Positions 19,812 to 28,724 of a DNA stretch of 64,000 nt are shown one piece after another (position 1 is the stretch's first letter; each line of letters starts with the position of its first letter). Source of the stretch: Agromyces terreus (lineage in GTDB: Bacteria > Actinomycetota > Actinomycetes > Actinomycetales > Microbacteriaceae); contig NZ_WBIS01000001.1 in assembly GCF_009749465.1 (NCBI RefSeq), forward strand, positions 62,001 to 126,000, given 5' to 3'. Under the pieces are notes generated by a model. That model was not told the origin of the DNA and made no database searches. It saw only the letters and a list, made by a program, of their open reading frames with translations. A program made the translations under genes and the position numbers.

Positions 19812-21725
19812 TTGTCCGCCATCTCGCACCACCCCGCTTCCGATCAGCCGCGCCTCGGCACGGTCCGCTCGCTGTGGCGCCTGCGTCTCTACGTCGGCCG
19901 GTCCACGCCCGCGTTCGCCTTCAGCGCGCTCGCCGCGCTCATCGGCCAGCTCGTCGCGCTCACCATCCCGCAGGTCCTCGAATCGATGGTCGACGGACCG
20001 CTCGCGGGCGGCGACCCCTCGGCCGTCGTGCCGTTCGCGCTGCTCGTGTTCGGCCTCGGCACGGTCGAGGCGCTCATGTACGGGCTGCGGCGGTGGCTCG
20101 TCGTCGGCCCGGGCACGCGCGTCGAGGCGCGCATGCGCAACGCGCTCTACGCGAAGCTGCAGGACCTGCCCGTCAGCTTCCACGACCGCTGGCCCAGCGG
20201 ACAGCTGCTCTCGCGTGCCGTCAGCGACCTCGGCCTGATCCGGCGCTGGCTCTCGTTCGGCCTCGTGCTGACGGTCGTGAACCTCATCACGATCATCGTG
20301 GGCGTCGGCATCCTCATCTCGATGAACTGGATGCTCGGCCTCGTGTTCCTCGTGTGCTCGCTGCCGCTGTGGGTCGTGGGGTACCTCTTCGAGGGCCGCT
20401 ACTCCGAGATGTCGCGTCGCAGCCAGGACCAGGCGGGCGACCTCGCGACCGCCGTCGAGGAGTCGGTGCACGGCATCCGGGTGCTGAAGGCGTTCGGGCG
20501 CGGCAAGCACGCGCTCTCGACGTTCCGTGCGCAGGCCGAGTCGCTGCGCTCCACCGAGATCGCGAAGGCGAAGCTCGACGCGAACATCTGGGTCTGGCTG
20601 ATCCTGGTGCCCGCGGTCGCGCTCTCGATCTGCCTCGGCCTCGGCATCTGGCTCGCGGCGAACGGCGTGATCACCGTGGGCACGCTCGTCGCGTTCTTCG
20701 CGACGGCGACCGTGCTGGCGTGGCCGATCGAGTCGATCGGGTTCCTGCTCGCCTTCTCGCTCGACGCCCGCACCGCGACCGACCGCTTCTTCGAGGTGCT
20801 CGACAGCGAGAACGAGATCGTCGACCCCGAGGCGCCCCGCGTGCTCGGCGAACCCCACGGGGCGCTGAGCTTCACGGGCGTGCACTTCCGCTACCAGGAC
20901 TCGCCCGACCGGTTCGACGACCTGCTCGACGGCGTCGACCTCGACATCGCCCCGGGCGAGACCATGGCGCTCGTCGGGCTCACGGGGTGCGGCAAGACCA
21001 CCCTCACCGCGCTCACCACCAGGCTCTACGACGTGACCGCGGGGTCGGTGACCCTCGACGGCGTCGACGTGCGCGCCTTCAGCCGCGAGGAACTGCGGCG
21101 GCACATCGCGATGGCGTTCGAGGATGCCACGCTGTTCAGCGCGTCCGTCCGCGAGAACGTGCTGCTCGGCCGGCCCGAGCTCGACGGCGATGCCGCCGAG
21201 GAGGTGCTGCACGAGGCGTTGCGCATCGCGCAGGCGGGCTTCGTTCACGACCTGCCCGACGGCATCGACACGAAGGTCGGAGAAGAGGGCATGAGCCTGT
21301 CGGGCGGCCAGCGTCAGCGCCTCGCGCTCGCACGCGCGGTCGCGGCCAAGCCGGCCGTGCTCGTGCTCGACGACCCGCTCTCGGCGCTCGACGTCGCGAC
21401 CGAGGCCCGGGTCGAGGCCGAACTGCGCAACGTGCTCGCCTCGACCACCGCGCTCATCGTGGCGCACCGTCCGTCGACGGTCATGCTCGCCGATCGCGTC
21501 GCGCTGCTCGAGGCGGGACGCATCACCGCCGTGGGCACGCACTCCGAACTGCTCCGCGAGAGCGAGCACTACCGCTTCGTCATCTCGAGCCTCGAGGACG
21601 AGGCGGAGGCCCGGCCCGTCCAGGCCGGGGCCGCGGCACGGCCCGCGCCGGCCGACACGGACGGGCCCGGCCCCGACCACCACGAGCTCAGAGCACCCCA
21701 GACCACGAGAGGAGCGGCATCATGA
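19812..21725 (+). CDS. ABC exporter half-transporter A (degenerate NBD)
   Basis: 637 residues: six transmembrane helices (about 30-310), then an ATPase domain. Walker A is Gly-Leu-Thr-Gly-Cys-Gly-Lys-Thr-Thr (389-397) and the signature Leu-Ser-Gly-Gly-Gln (496-500) is normal. The catalytic Glu after Walker B is replaced by Asp (D521) and the Q-loop Gln by Glu (E437). This is the pattern of the degenerate-site subunit of heterodimeric exporters such as BmrC or TM287. H552 is the H-loop. The start is TTG at 19812 with AAAGGGA upstream; no better start was seen. A long Ala/Pro-rich tail ends the protein. The stop overlaps the next gene in ATGA, so the two are co-translated. Confidence 0.92.
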   Translation: MSAISHHPASDQPRLGTVRSLWRLRLYVGRSTPAFAFSALAALIGQLVALTIPQVLESMVDGPLAGGDPSAVVPFALLVFGLGTVEALMYGLRRWLVVGPGTRVEARMRNALYAKLQDLPVSFHDRWPSGQLLSRAVSDLGLIRRWLSFGLVLTVVNLITIIVGVGILISMNWMLGLVFLVCSLPLWVVGYLFEGRYSEMSRRSQDQAGDLATAVEESVHGIRVLKAFGRGKHALSTFRAQAESLRSTEIAKAKLDANIWVWLILVPAVALSICLGLGIWLAANGVITVGTLVAFFATATVLAWPIESIGFLLAFSLDARTATDRFFEVLDSENEIVDPEAPRVLGEPHGALSFTGVHFRYQDSPDRFDDLLDGVDLDIAPGETMALVGLTGCGKTTLTALTTRLYDVTAGSVTLDGVDVRAFSREELRRHIAMAFEDATLFSASVRENVLLGRPELDGDAAEEVLHEALRIAQAGFVHDLPDGIDTKVGEEGMSLSGGQRQRLALARAVAAKPAVLVLDDPLSALDVATEARVEAELRNVLASTTALIVAHRPSTVMLADRVALLEAGRITAVGTHSELLRESEHYRFVISSLEDEAEARPVQAGAAARPAPADTDGPGPDHHELRAPQTTRGAAS

Positions 21726-23527
21726 GCGTCACCGGCGTCCAGGGCGAAGAACGCCTCGACTACACCAAGGCGGAGTCCCGCGAGATCAGGCGCAGATCGG
21801 TGCGCCTGCTCGGCTCGCTCCTGCGCCCCCAGCGGGCGAAGCTCTGGCTCACGGCTGCGGCCATCGTCGTGTCGTCGGCCGCGCAGGCCGCCGGCCCGGC
21901 CATCATCGCGTTCGGCATCGACCAGGGCATCCCCGCGCTCGTCGAGCAGAACTGGTATCCGGCGGCGTTCGCCGGGCTCGCCTACCTGCTCACCGGGGTC
22001 GTCGGCGCGTTCCTCATCGCGATGTACATCCGGCTCTCGGCACGCATCGGGCAGGCGATCCTGATCGACCTGCGCACGCGCGTGTTCCTGCACACGCAGC
22101 GGCTGAGCCTCGAGTTCCACGAGTCCTACACCTCGGGGCGCATCATCTCGCGGCAGACGAGCGACCTCGACGCGATCCGCGAACTCCTCGACGAGGGGCT
22201 GACGCTCCTCGTTCGCGGGCTCATGTACATGGTCTTCACGGCCGGTGCGCTCGTGATCATCGATCCGACGTCGGGGCTCGTGCTGCTCGTGGCGCTCGTG
22301 CCGCTCGGCATCCTGACCCGGTGGTTCCAGGTGCGCTCGCAGGCCCTGTTCCGGCGCTCGCGCGTGGCATCCGCTCAGCTCATCGTGAAGTTCGTCGAGA
22401 CGATGACGGGCATGCGCGCCGTGCAGGCGTTCCGCTCCGAGAAGCGGAACGAGGCGGAGTTCGGCGGGCTCGTCGAGGACTACCGCGACGTCAACGCCCG
22501 GGTGCTCGGGCTGTTCGCCGTCTACAACCCCGGGCTCGCCTTCATCGGCAACACCGCCGTCGCGGCCACGCTCGTGCTCGGCGGCTTCCGCGTCGTCGAC
22601 GGGGCGCTGGAGATCGGCGTGCTCCTCGCCGCGGTGCTCTACACGAAGCGGTTCTTCGACCCGATGGAGGACATGGCGATGTTCTACAACGGGTACCAGT
22701 CCGCGTCGAGCGCGCTCGAGAAGATCTCGGGCGTGCTCGAGGAGGAGCCGAGCGTGCCCGATCCGGCGCACCCCGTCGACCTGCGCAGGGCCGAGGGGCA
22801 CGTCGGCTTCGAGGGCGTGCAGTTCGAGTACACGCGCGACCGCGTCATCCTGCCGCGCTTCGACCTCGACCTGCCCGCGGGGCAGACCGTCGCCCTCGTG
22901 GGGGCGACGGGCGCCGGCAAGACGACGCTCGCGAAGCTGCTCGCCCGGTTCTACGATCCGAGCGACGGGGTCGTGACGCTCGACGGCGTCGACCTGCGCG
23001 AACTGCACCCGAAGGACCTGCGGCGGGCGATCGTCATGGTCACGCAGGAGGCGTACCTCTTCTCGGGCTCCGTCGCCGACAACATCGCGCTCGGAAAACC
23101 CGCCGCGACGTTCGACGAGATCGTCGCGGCGGCCAAGGCGGTCGGCGCCCACGAGTTCATCGAGGGGCTGCCGAACGGCTACGACACCGACGTGAACAAG
23201 CGCGGCGGGCGCGTGAGCGCGGGGCAGCGCCAGCTCATCTCGTTCGCGCGCGCGTTCCTCGCCGATCCGGCGGTGCTCATCCTCGACGAGGCGACGAGCT
23301 CGCTCGACATCCCGAGCGAGCGGCTCGTGCAGGAGGGCCTGCAGACCCTGCTCGCCGACCGCACGGCGGTGATCATCGCGCATCGCCTGTCGACGGTCGC
23401 GATCGCCGACCGGGTGCTCGTCATGGAACAGGGCCGCATCATCGAGGACGGCTCGCCGGCCGACCTCATCGGCGGATCCGGCCGGTTCGCGGCGATGCAC
23501 GCGGCCTGGCGCGACTCGCTGGTCTGA
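21722..23527 (+). CDS. ABC exporter half-transporter B (catalytically competent NBD)
   Basis: 601 residues with six helices (about 40-320) and an ATPase domain. Walker A is Gly-Ala-Thr-Gly-Ala-Gly-Lys-Thr-Thr (394-402), Q442 is the Q-loop, the catalytic Glu is E523 and the H-loop is H554. The signature is Val-Ser-Ala-Gly-Gln (498-502) instead of Leu-Ser-Gly-Gly-Gln. This complements half-transporter A: the competent site is formed by B's Walker motifs and A's normal signature. The likely role is export of drugs or lipid-like compounds from the cytoplasm. GAGAGGAG precedes the ATG, which overlaps the previous stop. Confidence 0.93.
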   Translation: MSVTGVQGEERLDYTKAESREIRRRSVRLLGSLLRPQRAKLWLTAAAIVVSSAAQAAGPAIIAFGIDQGIPALVEQNWYPAAFAGLAYLLTGVVGAFLIAMYIRLSARIGQAILIDLRTRVFLHTQRLSLEFHESYTSGRIISRQTSDLDAIRELLDEGLTLLVRGLMYMVFTAGALVIIDPTSGLVLLVALVPLGILTRWFQVRSQALFRRSRVASAQLIVKFVETMTGMRAVQAFRSEKRNEAEFGGLVEDYRDVNARVLGLFAVYNPGLAFIGNTAVAATLVLGGFRVVDGALEIGVLLAAVLYTKRFFDPMEDMAMFYNGYQSASSALEKISGVLEEEPSVPDPAHPVDLRRAEGHVGFEGVQFEYTRDRVILPRFDLDLPAGQTVALVGATGAGKTTLAKLLARFYDPSDGVVTLDGVDLRELHPKDLRRAIVMVTQEAYLFSGSVADNIALGKPAATFDEIVAAAKAVGAHEFIEGLPNGYDTDVNKRGGRVSAGQRQLISFARAFLADPAVLILDEATSSLDIPSERLVQEGLQTLLADRTAVIIAHRLSTVAIADRVLVMEQGRIIEDGSPADLIGGSGRFAAMHAAWRDSLV

Positions 23528-23616
23528 GCTGCGGCCGGGTCGCGGCATCCGTCCATTCGAGCGGATGCCGCGACCCGGCGTGCTCCGTCGCCCGGTCGTC
23601 GCGCCCGGCGACGCTG

Positions 23617-23631
23617 CCCCCAGTTTGGGGG
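23617..23631. promoter_or_regulatory. Inverted repeat before the response-regulator gene
   Basis: CCCCC and GGGGG arms flank AGTTT, and GTAC follows. It sits just upstream of the -35 position of a candidate promoter with -10 TAGGTT (23655-23660). This is where an activator of the NarL class would bind, so autoregulation by the downstream response regulator is plausible. It could alternatively be a short terminator stem for the exporter genes. Confidence 0.45.
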
Positions 23632-23712
23632 TACAGGCCTCACGCGGCGCGCGATAGGTTTTCCGAAGCGGCTGCCCCGCCGCGTTCACGTGCCTGACGA
23701 CCGGAGGGTGCC

Positions 23713-24375
23713 ATGGACGACGCCTCCCCACTGCGCGTGGCGATCGCCGACGATGCCCTCCTGCTGCGCGAGGGCATCGCGAAGGTGCTCGAGGGCGGCG
23801 GCGTCGACGTGGTAGCGTCCGTCGGCACGGGCGACGAGCTCGTCGAGATCGTGCGGGCCGGCGGCATCGACGCGGCCGTGCTCGACATCCGCATGCCGCC
23901 CACCCATCGCGACGAGGGCATCGTCGCGCTCGAGCAGATCCGGGCGAGCGGCTCCGAGATCGGCGTGCTCCTGCTCTCGATGTACGCGACCCCCGAATAC
24001 GCATTGCGGGTGATGCAGGCCGGCAGCGGCACGGGCTACCTCCTCAAGGAGCGTGTCTCCGAGCCCGAGACGCTCGTGCGCGCCGTCGAGACCGTGGCGG
24101 GCGGCGGCTCCGTCGTCGACCCCGAGGTCGTCGAGCAGCTGGTGCGCCGCTCGCGTGCCGACGATCCGATCTCACGGCTCACCGGCCGCGAACGGTCGGT
24201 CCTCGAGCTCATGGCCCAGGGCTACTCGAACGGCGGCATCGCGCAGACGCTCTTCCTCGGGCTGAAGACCGTCGAGACGCATGTGCGCAGCATCCTGCAG
24301 AAGCTCGACCTCGAGGAGTCGCCCGAGCACCACCGCCGCGTCCTGGCCGTGCTCACCCTCCTCGGCGAGCGGTGA
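23713..24375 (+). CDS. NarL/LuxR-type response regulator
   Basis: 220 residues. The receiver domain (7-125) has acidic residues D13/D14, phospho-acceptor D58 in Val-Leu-Asp-Ile-Arg-Met-Pro and Lys-Glu near residue 117. The LuxR helix-turn-helix (about 155-215) opens with Leu-Thr-Gly-Arg-Glu and contains Lys-Thr-Val-Glu-Thr-His-Val. GGAGGGTG precedes the ATG. The stop overlaps the kinase gene start. It probably activates its own operon, perhaps the exporter, through the inverted repeat at 23617. Confidence 0.95.
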   Translation: MDDASPLRVAIADDALLLREGIAKVLEGGGVDVVASVGTGDELVEIVRAGGIDAAVLDIRMPPTHRDEGIVALEQIRASGSEIGVLLLSMYATPEYALRVMQAGSGTGYLLKERVSEPETLVRAVETVAGGGSVVDPEVVEQLVRRSRADDPISRLTGRERSVLELMAQGYSNGGIAQTLFLGLKTVETHVRSILQKLDLEESPEHHRRVLAVLTLLGER

Positions 24376-26159
24376 TGGCGCCCGGCCGCAAGGGCCGGAT
24401 CATCAGGCGCACGATCACGATCACGCTGGCCGTCGCGCTGAGCCTCGCGATGGAGATCGGCGGATACCTCGCCACGCCCGAGCCCGATCGGCCCGAGCTG
24501 TCGTACTCGACGCTGCATGCGCTCGTGCCGCTCGTGTTCGCCGCGTGCGCCGGCGTCGCCTGGCACATCGGCCCGGCCCGCACGCCGGCCCGGCTCATGA
24601 TCGCGTTCGTCGTGCTGTGGATCCCGCAGTCGGTGTACCTCATCATCGGCGAGTGGGAGTGGGTGTGGCCGATCGTGCGCGGCGTCGACCTCGCGTGGGC
24701 CGTCATCGCCGGCATCCTCGTGCTCGTCTATCCCAAGGGCCGGCTCAGCGACCGGTTCGACCGCACGATCGCCGCGATCGCGGTGGTGTCCTTCCTCGTC
24801 AACCTCGTCGTCGTCGTGCTCTTCGCGGGGCCCGAGGCGAACCCCTGCGACTGCGCGCCGAACGCGTACCGAATCGGCGAGGCGCCGGTGCTCTTCGCCG
24901 CGGTCGACACGGGCTACCGGGTCATCGGCGGGGCGCTCGCACTCGTCATCGCCGGCCGCCTGCTCGTGCGCTGGATGCGCGCGAGCGTGCCCGCGCGCAC
25001 CGTCGCGTTCCTCATGCCGGTCGCGCTGCTCGCCTGGGCGACGACGCTCGCCGCCCAGGCCGTGAACTACGCGACCGCCGCCGACGACGGCGTGCTCGCG
25101 ACCGTCTCGCTCGTGGCGATCGCGTCGATCCCGGTGAGCTTCGACGCGGGCATCGCGCACGCCCGCAACATGCGCGCCCGAGTCGCCGACCTCATGCGCA
25201 TCACGCGCGAGGGCGCCGACCGGGGGCTCTGGGCCGAGTCGCTTGCACGAACCCTCCGCGACGACTCGGTGCGCGTGTACTGGTGGGACGAGGCGAAGGG
25301 CCGGTACGCGGATGCCTCGGGCGCGCCGATGACCGACGTCGCCGCCGACGGGCGCAACGGGCCGGGGCTCCTGCCCGTGTCCTCGCCGCTCGGCACGCCC
25401 ATCGCGCTCATCCGGCACGACCGAGTGCTGACCGACAACATGCGCCTGCTCGACGGGGTGTCCAGCGCGCTGCGGCTCTCGGTCGACAACGGCCGCCTGC
25501 GCTCCGAGATCGAGCGCACCCTCGAGCAGGTGCGGCAGTCGCGTCAGCGCATCGTCGAGGCGGGCGTCGAGGCGCGCAGGCGCATCGAACGCGACCTGCA
25601 CGACGGCGCGCAGCAGCACCTCGTCTCACTCGGCATGCGGCTGCGGCTCGCCGCGAACGCCGCGCGCGACGCCGGCGAGGCGGACCTCGCCGAGGAACTC
25701 GAGCAGACCATCGCGATGCTGAACCAGGCGCTGCGCGAACTGCGCGAGCTCGCGCACGGGATCCACCCGAGCCTGCTCTCCTCCGGAGGGCTCGCGCTCG
25801 CGGTGCCCGAGCTCGCCGGACGCTGCCCGGTGCCCGTCGACGTGGAGGTGCAGGCCGAGGGCCGTCTGCCCGAGATCATCGAGTCCACCGCGTACTTCGT
25901 GCTCGCCGAGTCGCTCGCGAACGTGGCGAAGCATTCCGCGGCCACCCGCGCCTGGGTCCGCGCCCATGTCGTCGACGGAGAGCTCGTGCTCGAGGTCCGT
26001 GACAACGGGGTCGGCGGCGCATCGGTCGACGCCGGCTCGGGCATGCTCGGCATCGTCGACCGGGTGGATGCGGTCGACGGCGACGTGCACGTGACGAGCG
26101 CGCCCGGAGCCGGCACGACGATCGTCATCAGGATCCCGGTCGCGGAGGCGGGGGAGTAG
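24372..26159 (+). CDS. Sensor histidine kinase, HisKA_3 family
   Basis: 595 residues. Seven or so N-terminal transmembrane helices (about 12-260), with a short outside loop holding Cys-Asp-Cys, are followed by a coiled coil and a small GAF-like region. A HisKA_3 dimerisation domain carries the phosphorylated H410 in Glu-Arg-Asp-Leu-His-Asp-Gly. The HATPase domain has Asn-Val-Ala-Lys-His, Asp-Asn-Gly-Val-Gly-Gly and Gly-Met-Leu-Gly-Ile boxes. It phosphorylates the response regulator encoded just upstream. The start may be the GTG at 24372, overlapping the regulator stop, or the ATG at 24375. The stimulus is unknown; the Cys pair outside the membrane could sense redox or metal. Confidence 0.93.
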   Translation: MMAPGRKGRIIRRTITITLAVALSLAMEIGGYLATPEPDRPELSYSTLHALVPLVFAACAGVAWHIGPARTPARLMIAFVVLWIPQSVYLIIGEWEWVWPIVRGVDLAWAVIAGILVLVYPKGRLSDRFDRTIAAIAVVSFLVNLVVVVLFAGPEANPCDCAPNAYRIGEAPVLFAAVDTGYRVIGGALALVIAGRLLVRWMRASVPARTVAFLMPVALLAWATTLAAQAVNYATAADDGVLATVSLVAIASIPVSFDAGIAHARNMRARVADLMRITREGADRGLWAESLARTLRDDSVRVYWWDEAKGRYADASGAPMTDVAADGRNGPGLLPVSSPLGTPIALIRHDRVLTDNMRLLDGVSSALRLSVDNGRLRSEIERTLEQVRQSRQRIVEAGVEARRRIERDLHDGAQQHLVSLGMRLRLAANAARDAGEADLAEELEQTIAMLNQALRELRELAHGIHPSLLSSGGLALAVPELAGRCPVPVDVEVQAEGRLPEIIESTAYFVLAESLANVAKHSAATRAWVRAHVVDGELVLEVRDNGVGGASVDAGSGMLGIVDRVDAVDGDVHVTSAPGAGTTIVIRIPVAEAGE

Positions 26160-26166
26160 GCGGGTC

Positions 26167-26236
26167 GCCGTCGTCTCGAGCGGGTCTGGCGCTCGGTCTC
26201 GAGACGCTGCTTCGTCGCTCCTCGACCGACGACGGC
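26167..26236. terminator. Bidirectional terminator containing a REP-like element
   Basis: The 76-base gap between two convergent genes is almost filled by a fold. GCCGTCGTC (26167-26175) pairs with GACGACGGC (26228-26236). Inside lies the 10-base palindrome GTCTCGAGAC (26196-26205), then CTCCTCGACCG. The same GTCTCGAGAC...CTCCTCGACCG pattern recurs at 57503-57568, so it is a dispersed intergenic repeat used as a terminator. Confidence 0.65.
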
Positions 26237-26553
26237 TATGGGCGCCAGCGCGCGACGGAGAGGTCGATGCGGTAGCCGTCGTCGTCGGCGGTCGCCACGA
26301 GCGGGGTGCCCTCGCGCTCGTAGTGCGCGAGCGCGGACGCCGCGTGGCCGGACGGCGGGCGGCCGCCGGCGCGGACGACGCGCCACCACGGGGCGTCGGA
26401 CCCGTACCTGGCCATGACGCCGCCGACGGCCCTGGCGCCGCGGGATCCGAGCAGCGCGGCGACGTCGCCGTAGGTCGCGACCATGCCGGAGGGGATGTCG
26501 GAGACCACCGCGAGCACGGCTTCGACGAAGCCCAGGGGCTGCTGCTGCGGCAT
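26236..26553 (-). CDS. Alkyltransferase-like protein (MGMT family without the active Cys)
   Basis: 105 residues, the size of stand-alone ATL/MGMT C-terminal domains. It has the helix-turn-helix region Ala-Thr-Tyr-Gly-Asp-Val-Ala and the Arg-Ala-Val-Gly-Gly motif. The Pro-Cys-His-Arg alkyl-acceptor motif of true O6-alkylguanine transferases is Pro-Trp-Trp-Arg (55-58), so W56 replaces the Cys. ATL proteins bind O6-alkylguanine without removing the group and hand it to nucleotide excision repair. The ATG at 26553 was taken as the start by homology. A GNAT gene lies upstream on the same strand, 62 bases away. Confidence 0.85.
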   Translation of the reverse strand: MPQQQPLGFVEAVLAVVSDIPSGMVATYGDVAALLGSRGARAVGGVMARYGSDAPWWRVVRAGGRPPSGHAASALAHYEREGTPLVATADDDGYRIDLSVARWRP

Positions 26554-26615
26554 CCGCTCTGCCTTCGTCTGTTCCGTTCGCGGCTGCCGGGGCAGGACTT
26601 CGGGCGCTCGCCCGG

Positions 26616-27068
26616 TCAGAGCTCGAGCGCGCCGATCACGTCGCCGTAGGCGGTCTCGCCGATGTCGACGAAGCCGATGCGGTGGAAGAACGCCTCGGGG
26701 CCCTCTTCGCCCGGCTCCCACAGCACGGTGATGCGGTCGAAGCCGCGGTTCTTGGCCTCTTCGGCGAGGGACTTGGTGAGGAAGCGGCCGACGCCCTTGC
26801 CCTGCACGTCGGCGTCGACGTTGATGCGCCAGATGCACGCGCGGAACTCCTCGTGCGCGTTCTCGGGGTCGAAGTTGCCGTGGATGAAACCGACGACGCG
26901 CTCGTCGAGCGTCACGATGCGCTGCCACGAGGTGGCCGGGTTGACCACGGTCGCCTCGGCGGAGTAGGTGACGGGAGCGATGAACTGCTCCTGGCCGGGC
27001 TTGAGCGAGAGCGTGTTCGCCGCCACGATGTTCGACGCGTTCAGTTCTTCCAGTCGCAGCTCAGCCAT
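26616..27068 (-). CDS. GNAT-family N-acetyltransferase
   Basis: 150 residues with one GNAT fold. Strand 4 (Cys-Ile-Trp-Arg-Ile-Asn-Val-Asp) leads into the acetyl-CoA-binding loop Gln-Gly-Lys-Gly-Val-Gly (near residue 89). The C-terminal Phe-Phe-His-Arg-Ile-Gly-Phe motif is also typical. The layout resembles small polyamine/diamine acetyltransferases such as BltD, but the substrate is not determined. TAGCCT (plus 27081-27076) ends seven bases before the ATG, with no ribosome site, so the mRNA may be leaderless. It is divergent from icd. Confidence 0.85.
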   Translation of the reverse strand: MAELRLEELNASNIVAANTLSLKPGQEQFIAPVTYSAEATVVNPATSWQRIVTLDERVVGFIHGNFDPENAHEEFRACIWRINVDADVQGKGVGRFLTKSLAEEAKNRGFDRITVLWEPGEEGPEAFFHRIGFVDIGETAYGDVIGALEL

Positions 27069-27153
27069 GCAGCCAAGGCTAACCTGTGCGATGCCGGAGC
27101 CGGTAGCCGTGTCGCCATTCTGTGGAGAACAGGGAGTGGACGGGGCCTGAATG

Positions 27154-27167
27154 TCTCGATGTCAAGA
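27154..27167. promoter_or_regulatory. Operator-like palindrome upstream of icd
   Basis: TCTCGA-TG-TCAAGA is an inverted repeat with one mismatch. It matches the core of the palindrome in the sucC leader. It overlaps the -35 region of a candidate icd promoter whose -10 is TAAACT (27185-27190). A shared TCA-cycle regulator is the simplest reading. Confidence 0.55.
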
Positions 27168-27263
27168 TACTCGGGCGGACGCGGTAAACTCTCGGTTGGC
27201 GTTCGCGCGCCCTCTCGAGACTTCCTCGATTCTTCCCGAACGACCGCAAGGAGACCACGAACC

Positions 27264-28481
27264 GTGTCCAAGATCAAGGTTGAAGGCACCGTCGTCGAAC
27301 TCGACGGCGACGAGATGACCCGCATCATCTGGCAGGCCATCAAGGACCAGCTCATCCACCCGTACCTCGACGTGAACCTCGAGTACTACGACCTCTCGAT
27401 CCAGAAGCGCGACGAGACCGACGACCAGATCACGGTCGACGCGGCCCACGCGATCCAGAAGCACGGCGTCGGCGTCAAGTGCGCGACCATCACGCCCGAC
27501 GAGGCGCGCGTCGAGGAGTTCGGCCTCAAGAAGATGTGGCGTTCGCCCAACGGCACCATCCGCAACATCCTCGGCGGCGTGATCTTCCGCGAGCCGATCA
27601 TCATCTCGAACATCCCGCGCCTGGTGCCCGGCTGGAACAAGCCGATCATCGTCGGCCGCCACGCGTTCGGCGACCAGTACCGCGCCACCGACTTCAAGTT
27701 CGACGGCCCCGGCACGCTCACCATGACCTTCACCCCGCAAGACGGCTCCGAGCCGCAGCAGTTCGAGGTCTTCCAGGCCCCGGGCTCGGGCGTCGCCATG
27801 GGCATGTACAACCTCGACGAGTCGATCCGCGACTTCGCGCGCGCCTCGCTCAACTACGGCCTCTCGCGCAACTACCCCGTGTACCTCTCGACGAAGAACA
27901 CGATCCTCAAGGCCTACGACGGCCGCTTCAAGGACCTCTTCCAGGAGGTCTTCGAGGCCGAGTTCAAGGAGGCGTTCGACGCCGCCGGCCTCACCTACGA
28001 GCACCGCCTCATCGACGACATGGTCGCGGCCTCCCTCAAGTGGGAGGGCGGCTACGTCTGGGCGTGCAAGAACTACGACGGCGACGTGCAGTCCGACACC
28101 GTCGCGCAGGGCTTCGGCTCGCTCGGCCTCATGACCTCGGTCCTGGCCACGCCCGACGGCAAGGTCGTCGAGGCCGAGGCGGCGCACGGCACCGTCACGC
28201 GCCACTACCGCCAGCACCAGCAGGGCAAGCCCACGTCGACGAACCCGATCGCCTCGATCTACGCCTGGACGCGCGGCCTCGCGCACCGCGGCAAGCTCGA
28301 CGGCAACCAGGAGCTCATCGACTTCTCGCTGACCCTCGAAGACGTCGTCATCAAGACGGTCGAGTCCGGCGCCATGACGAAGGACCTCGCGCTCCTCGTC
28401 GGCCCCGAGCAGGCCTACCAGACGACCGAGGAGTTCCTGCAGACCCTCAGCGACAACCTGAAGGCGCGCATCGCCGCCTGA
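27264..28481 (+). CDS. icd: NADP-dependent isocitrate dehydrogenase (homodimeric type)
   Basis: 405 residues, the size of the eukaryote-like dimeric class also found in many actinobacteria, not the 740-residue monomeric form. It converts isocitrate to 2-oxoglutarate and CO2 with NADP+. Visible motifs are Asp-Gly-Asp-Glu-Met-Thr-Arg (residues 14-20), the substrate loop Ser-Pro-Asn-Gly-Thr-Ile-Arg-Asn near residue 97, Asp-Asp-Met-Val-Ala and the late His-Gly-Thr-Val-Thr-Arg-His NADP motif. The GTG start at 27264 has AAGGAGA nine bases upstream and matches the family N-terminus. The palindrome at 27154 probably controls it. A hairpin at 28500 ends the transcript. Confidence 0.97.
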   Translation: MSKIKVEGTVVELDGDEMTRIIWQAIKDQLIHPYLDVNLEYYDLSIQKRDETDDQITVDAAHAIQKHGVGVKCATITPDEARVEEFGLKKMWRSPNGTIRNILGGVIFREPIIISNIPRLVPGWNKPIIVGRHAFGDQYRATDFKFDGPGTLTMTFTPQDGSEPQQFEVFQAPGSGVAMGMYNLDESIRDFARASLNYGLSRNYPVYLSTKNTILKAYDGRFKDLFQEVFEAEFKEAFDAAGLTYEHRLIDDMVAASLKWEGGYVWACKNYDGDVQSDTVAQGFGSLGLMTSVLATPDGKVVEAEAAHGTVTRHYRQHQQGKPTSTNPIASIYAWTRGLAHRGKLDGNQELIDFSLTLEDVVIKTVESGAMTKDLALLVGPEQAYQTTEEFLQTLSDNLKARIAA

Positions 28482-28499
28482 TCCAGGTCGCAGGGCGAG

Positions 28500-28523
28500 G
28501 GGCGGATGCTGCGGCATCCGCCC
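28500..28523 (+). terminator. Rho-independent-type terminator after icd
   Basis: A ten-base-pair perfect stem (GGGCGGATGC / GCATCCGCCC) with loop TGCG is followed by TTCGTCGTCT, 18 bases after the icd stop. The arms carry the CGGATGC/GCATCCG sequence abundant in this genome. Confidence 0.8.
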
Positions 28524-28698
28524 TTCGTCGTCTCCTGCGCTTCTCAGGAGGGGGTGTGCGATCGCCGCGGCGTGTCGCGCCGTGGGCCCCCGTTTCTCCC
28601 CGGCCGTGCCCATACCCCCTCCTGAAAAGCGCATCGTCCGACGCAGAATCACGAATCGGTAACGAGCTGGAAAAGCTGCGATGAAGCCTTGCATTTCG

Positions 28699-28723
28699 TT
28701 TGTTCGTAAGCTTTACTAACAAA
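28699..28723. promoter_or_regulatory. ROK-repressor operator overlapping the start of its own gene
   Basis: A 25-base near-perfect palindrome has arms TTTGTT...AACAAA and inner half-sites GTAA...TTAC. It ends one base before the ATG of the ROK regulator. NagC/XylR-type regulators bind AT-rich palindromes of this kind, so autoregulation and control of the whole amino-sugar operon is likely. TAAGCT (28707-28712) inside it may be the -10. Confidence 0.7.
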
Positions 28724-28724
28724 C

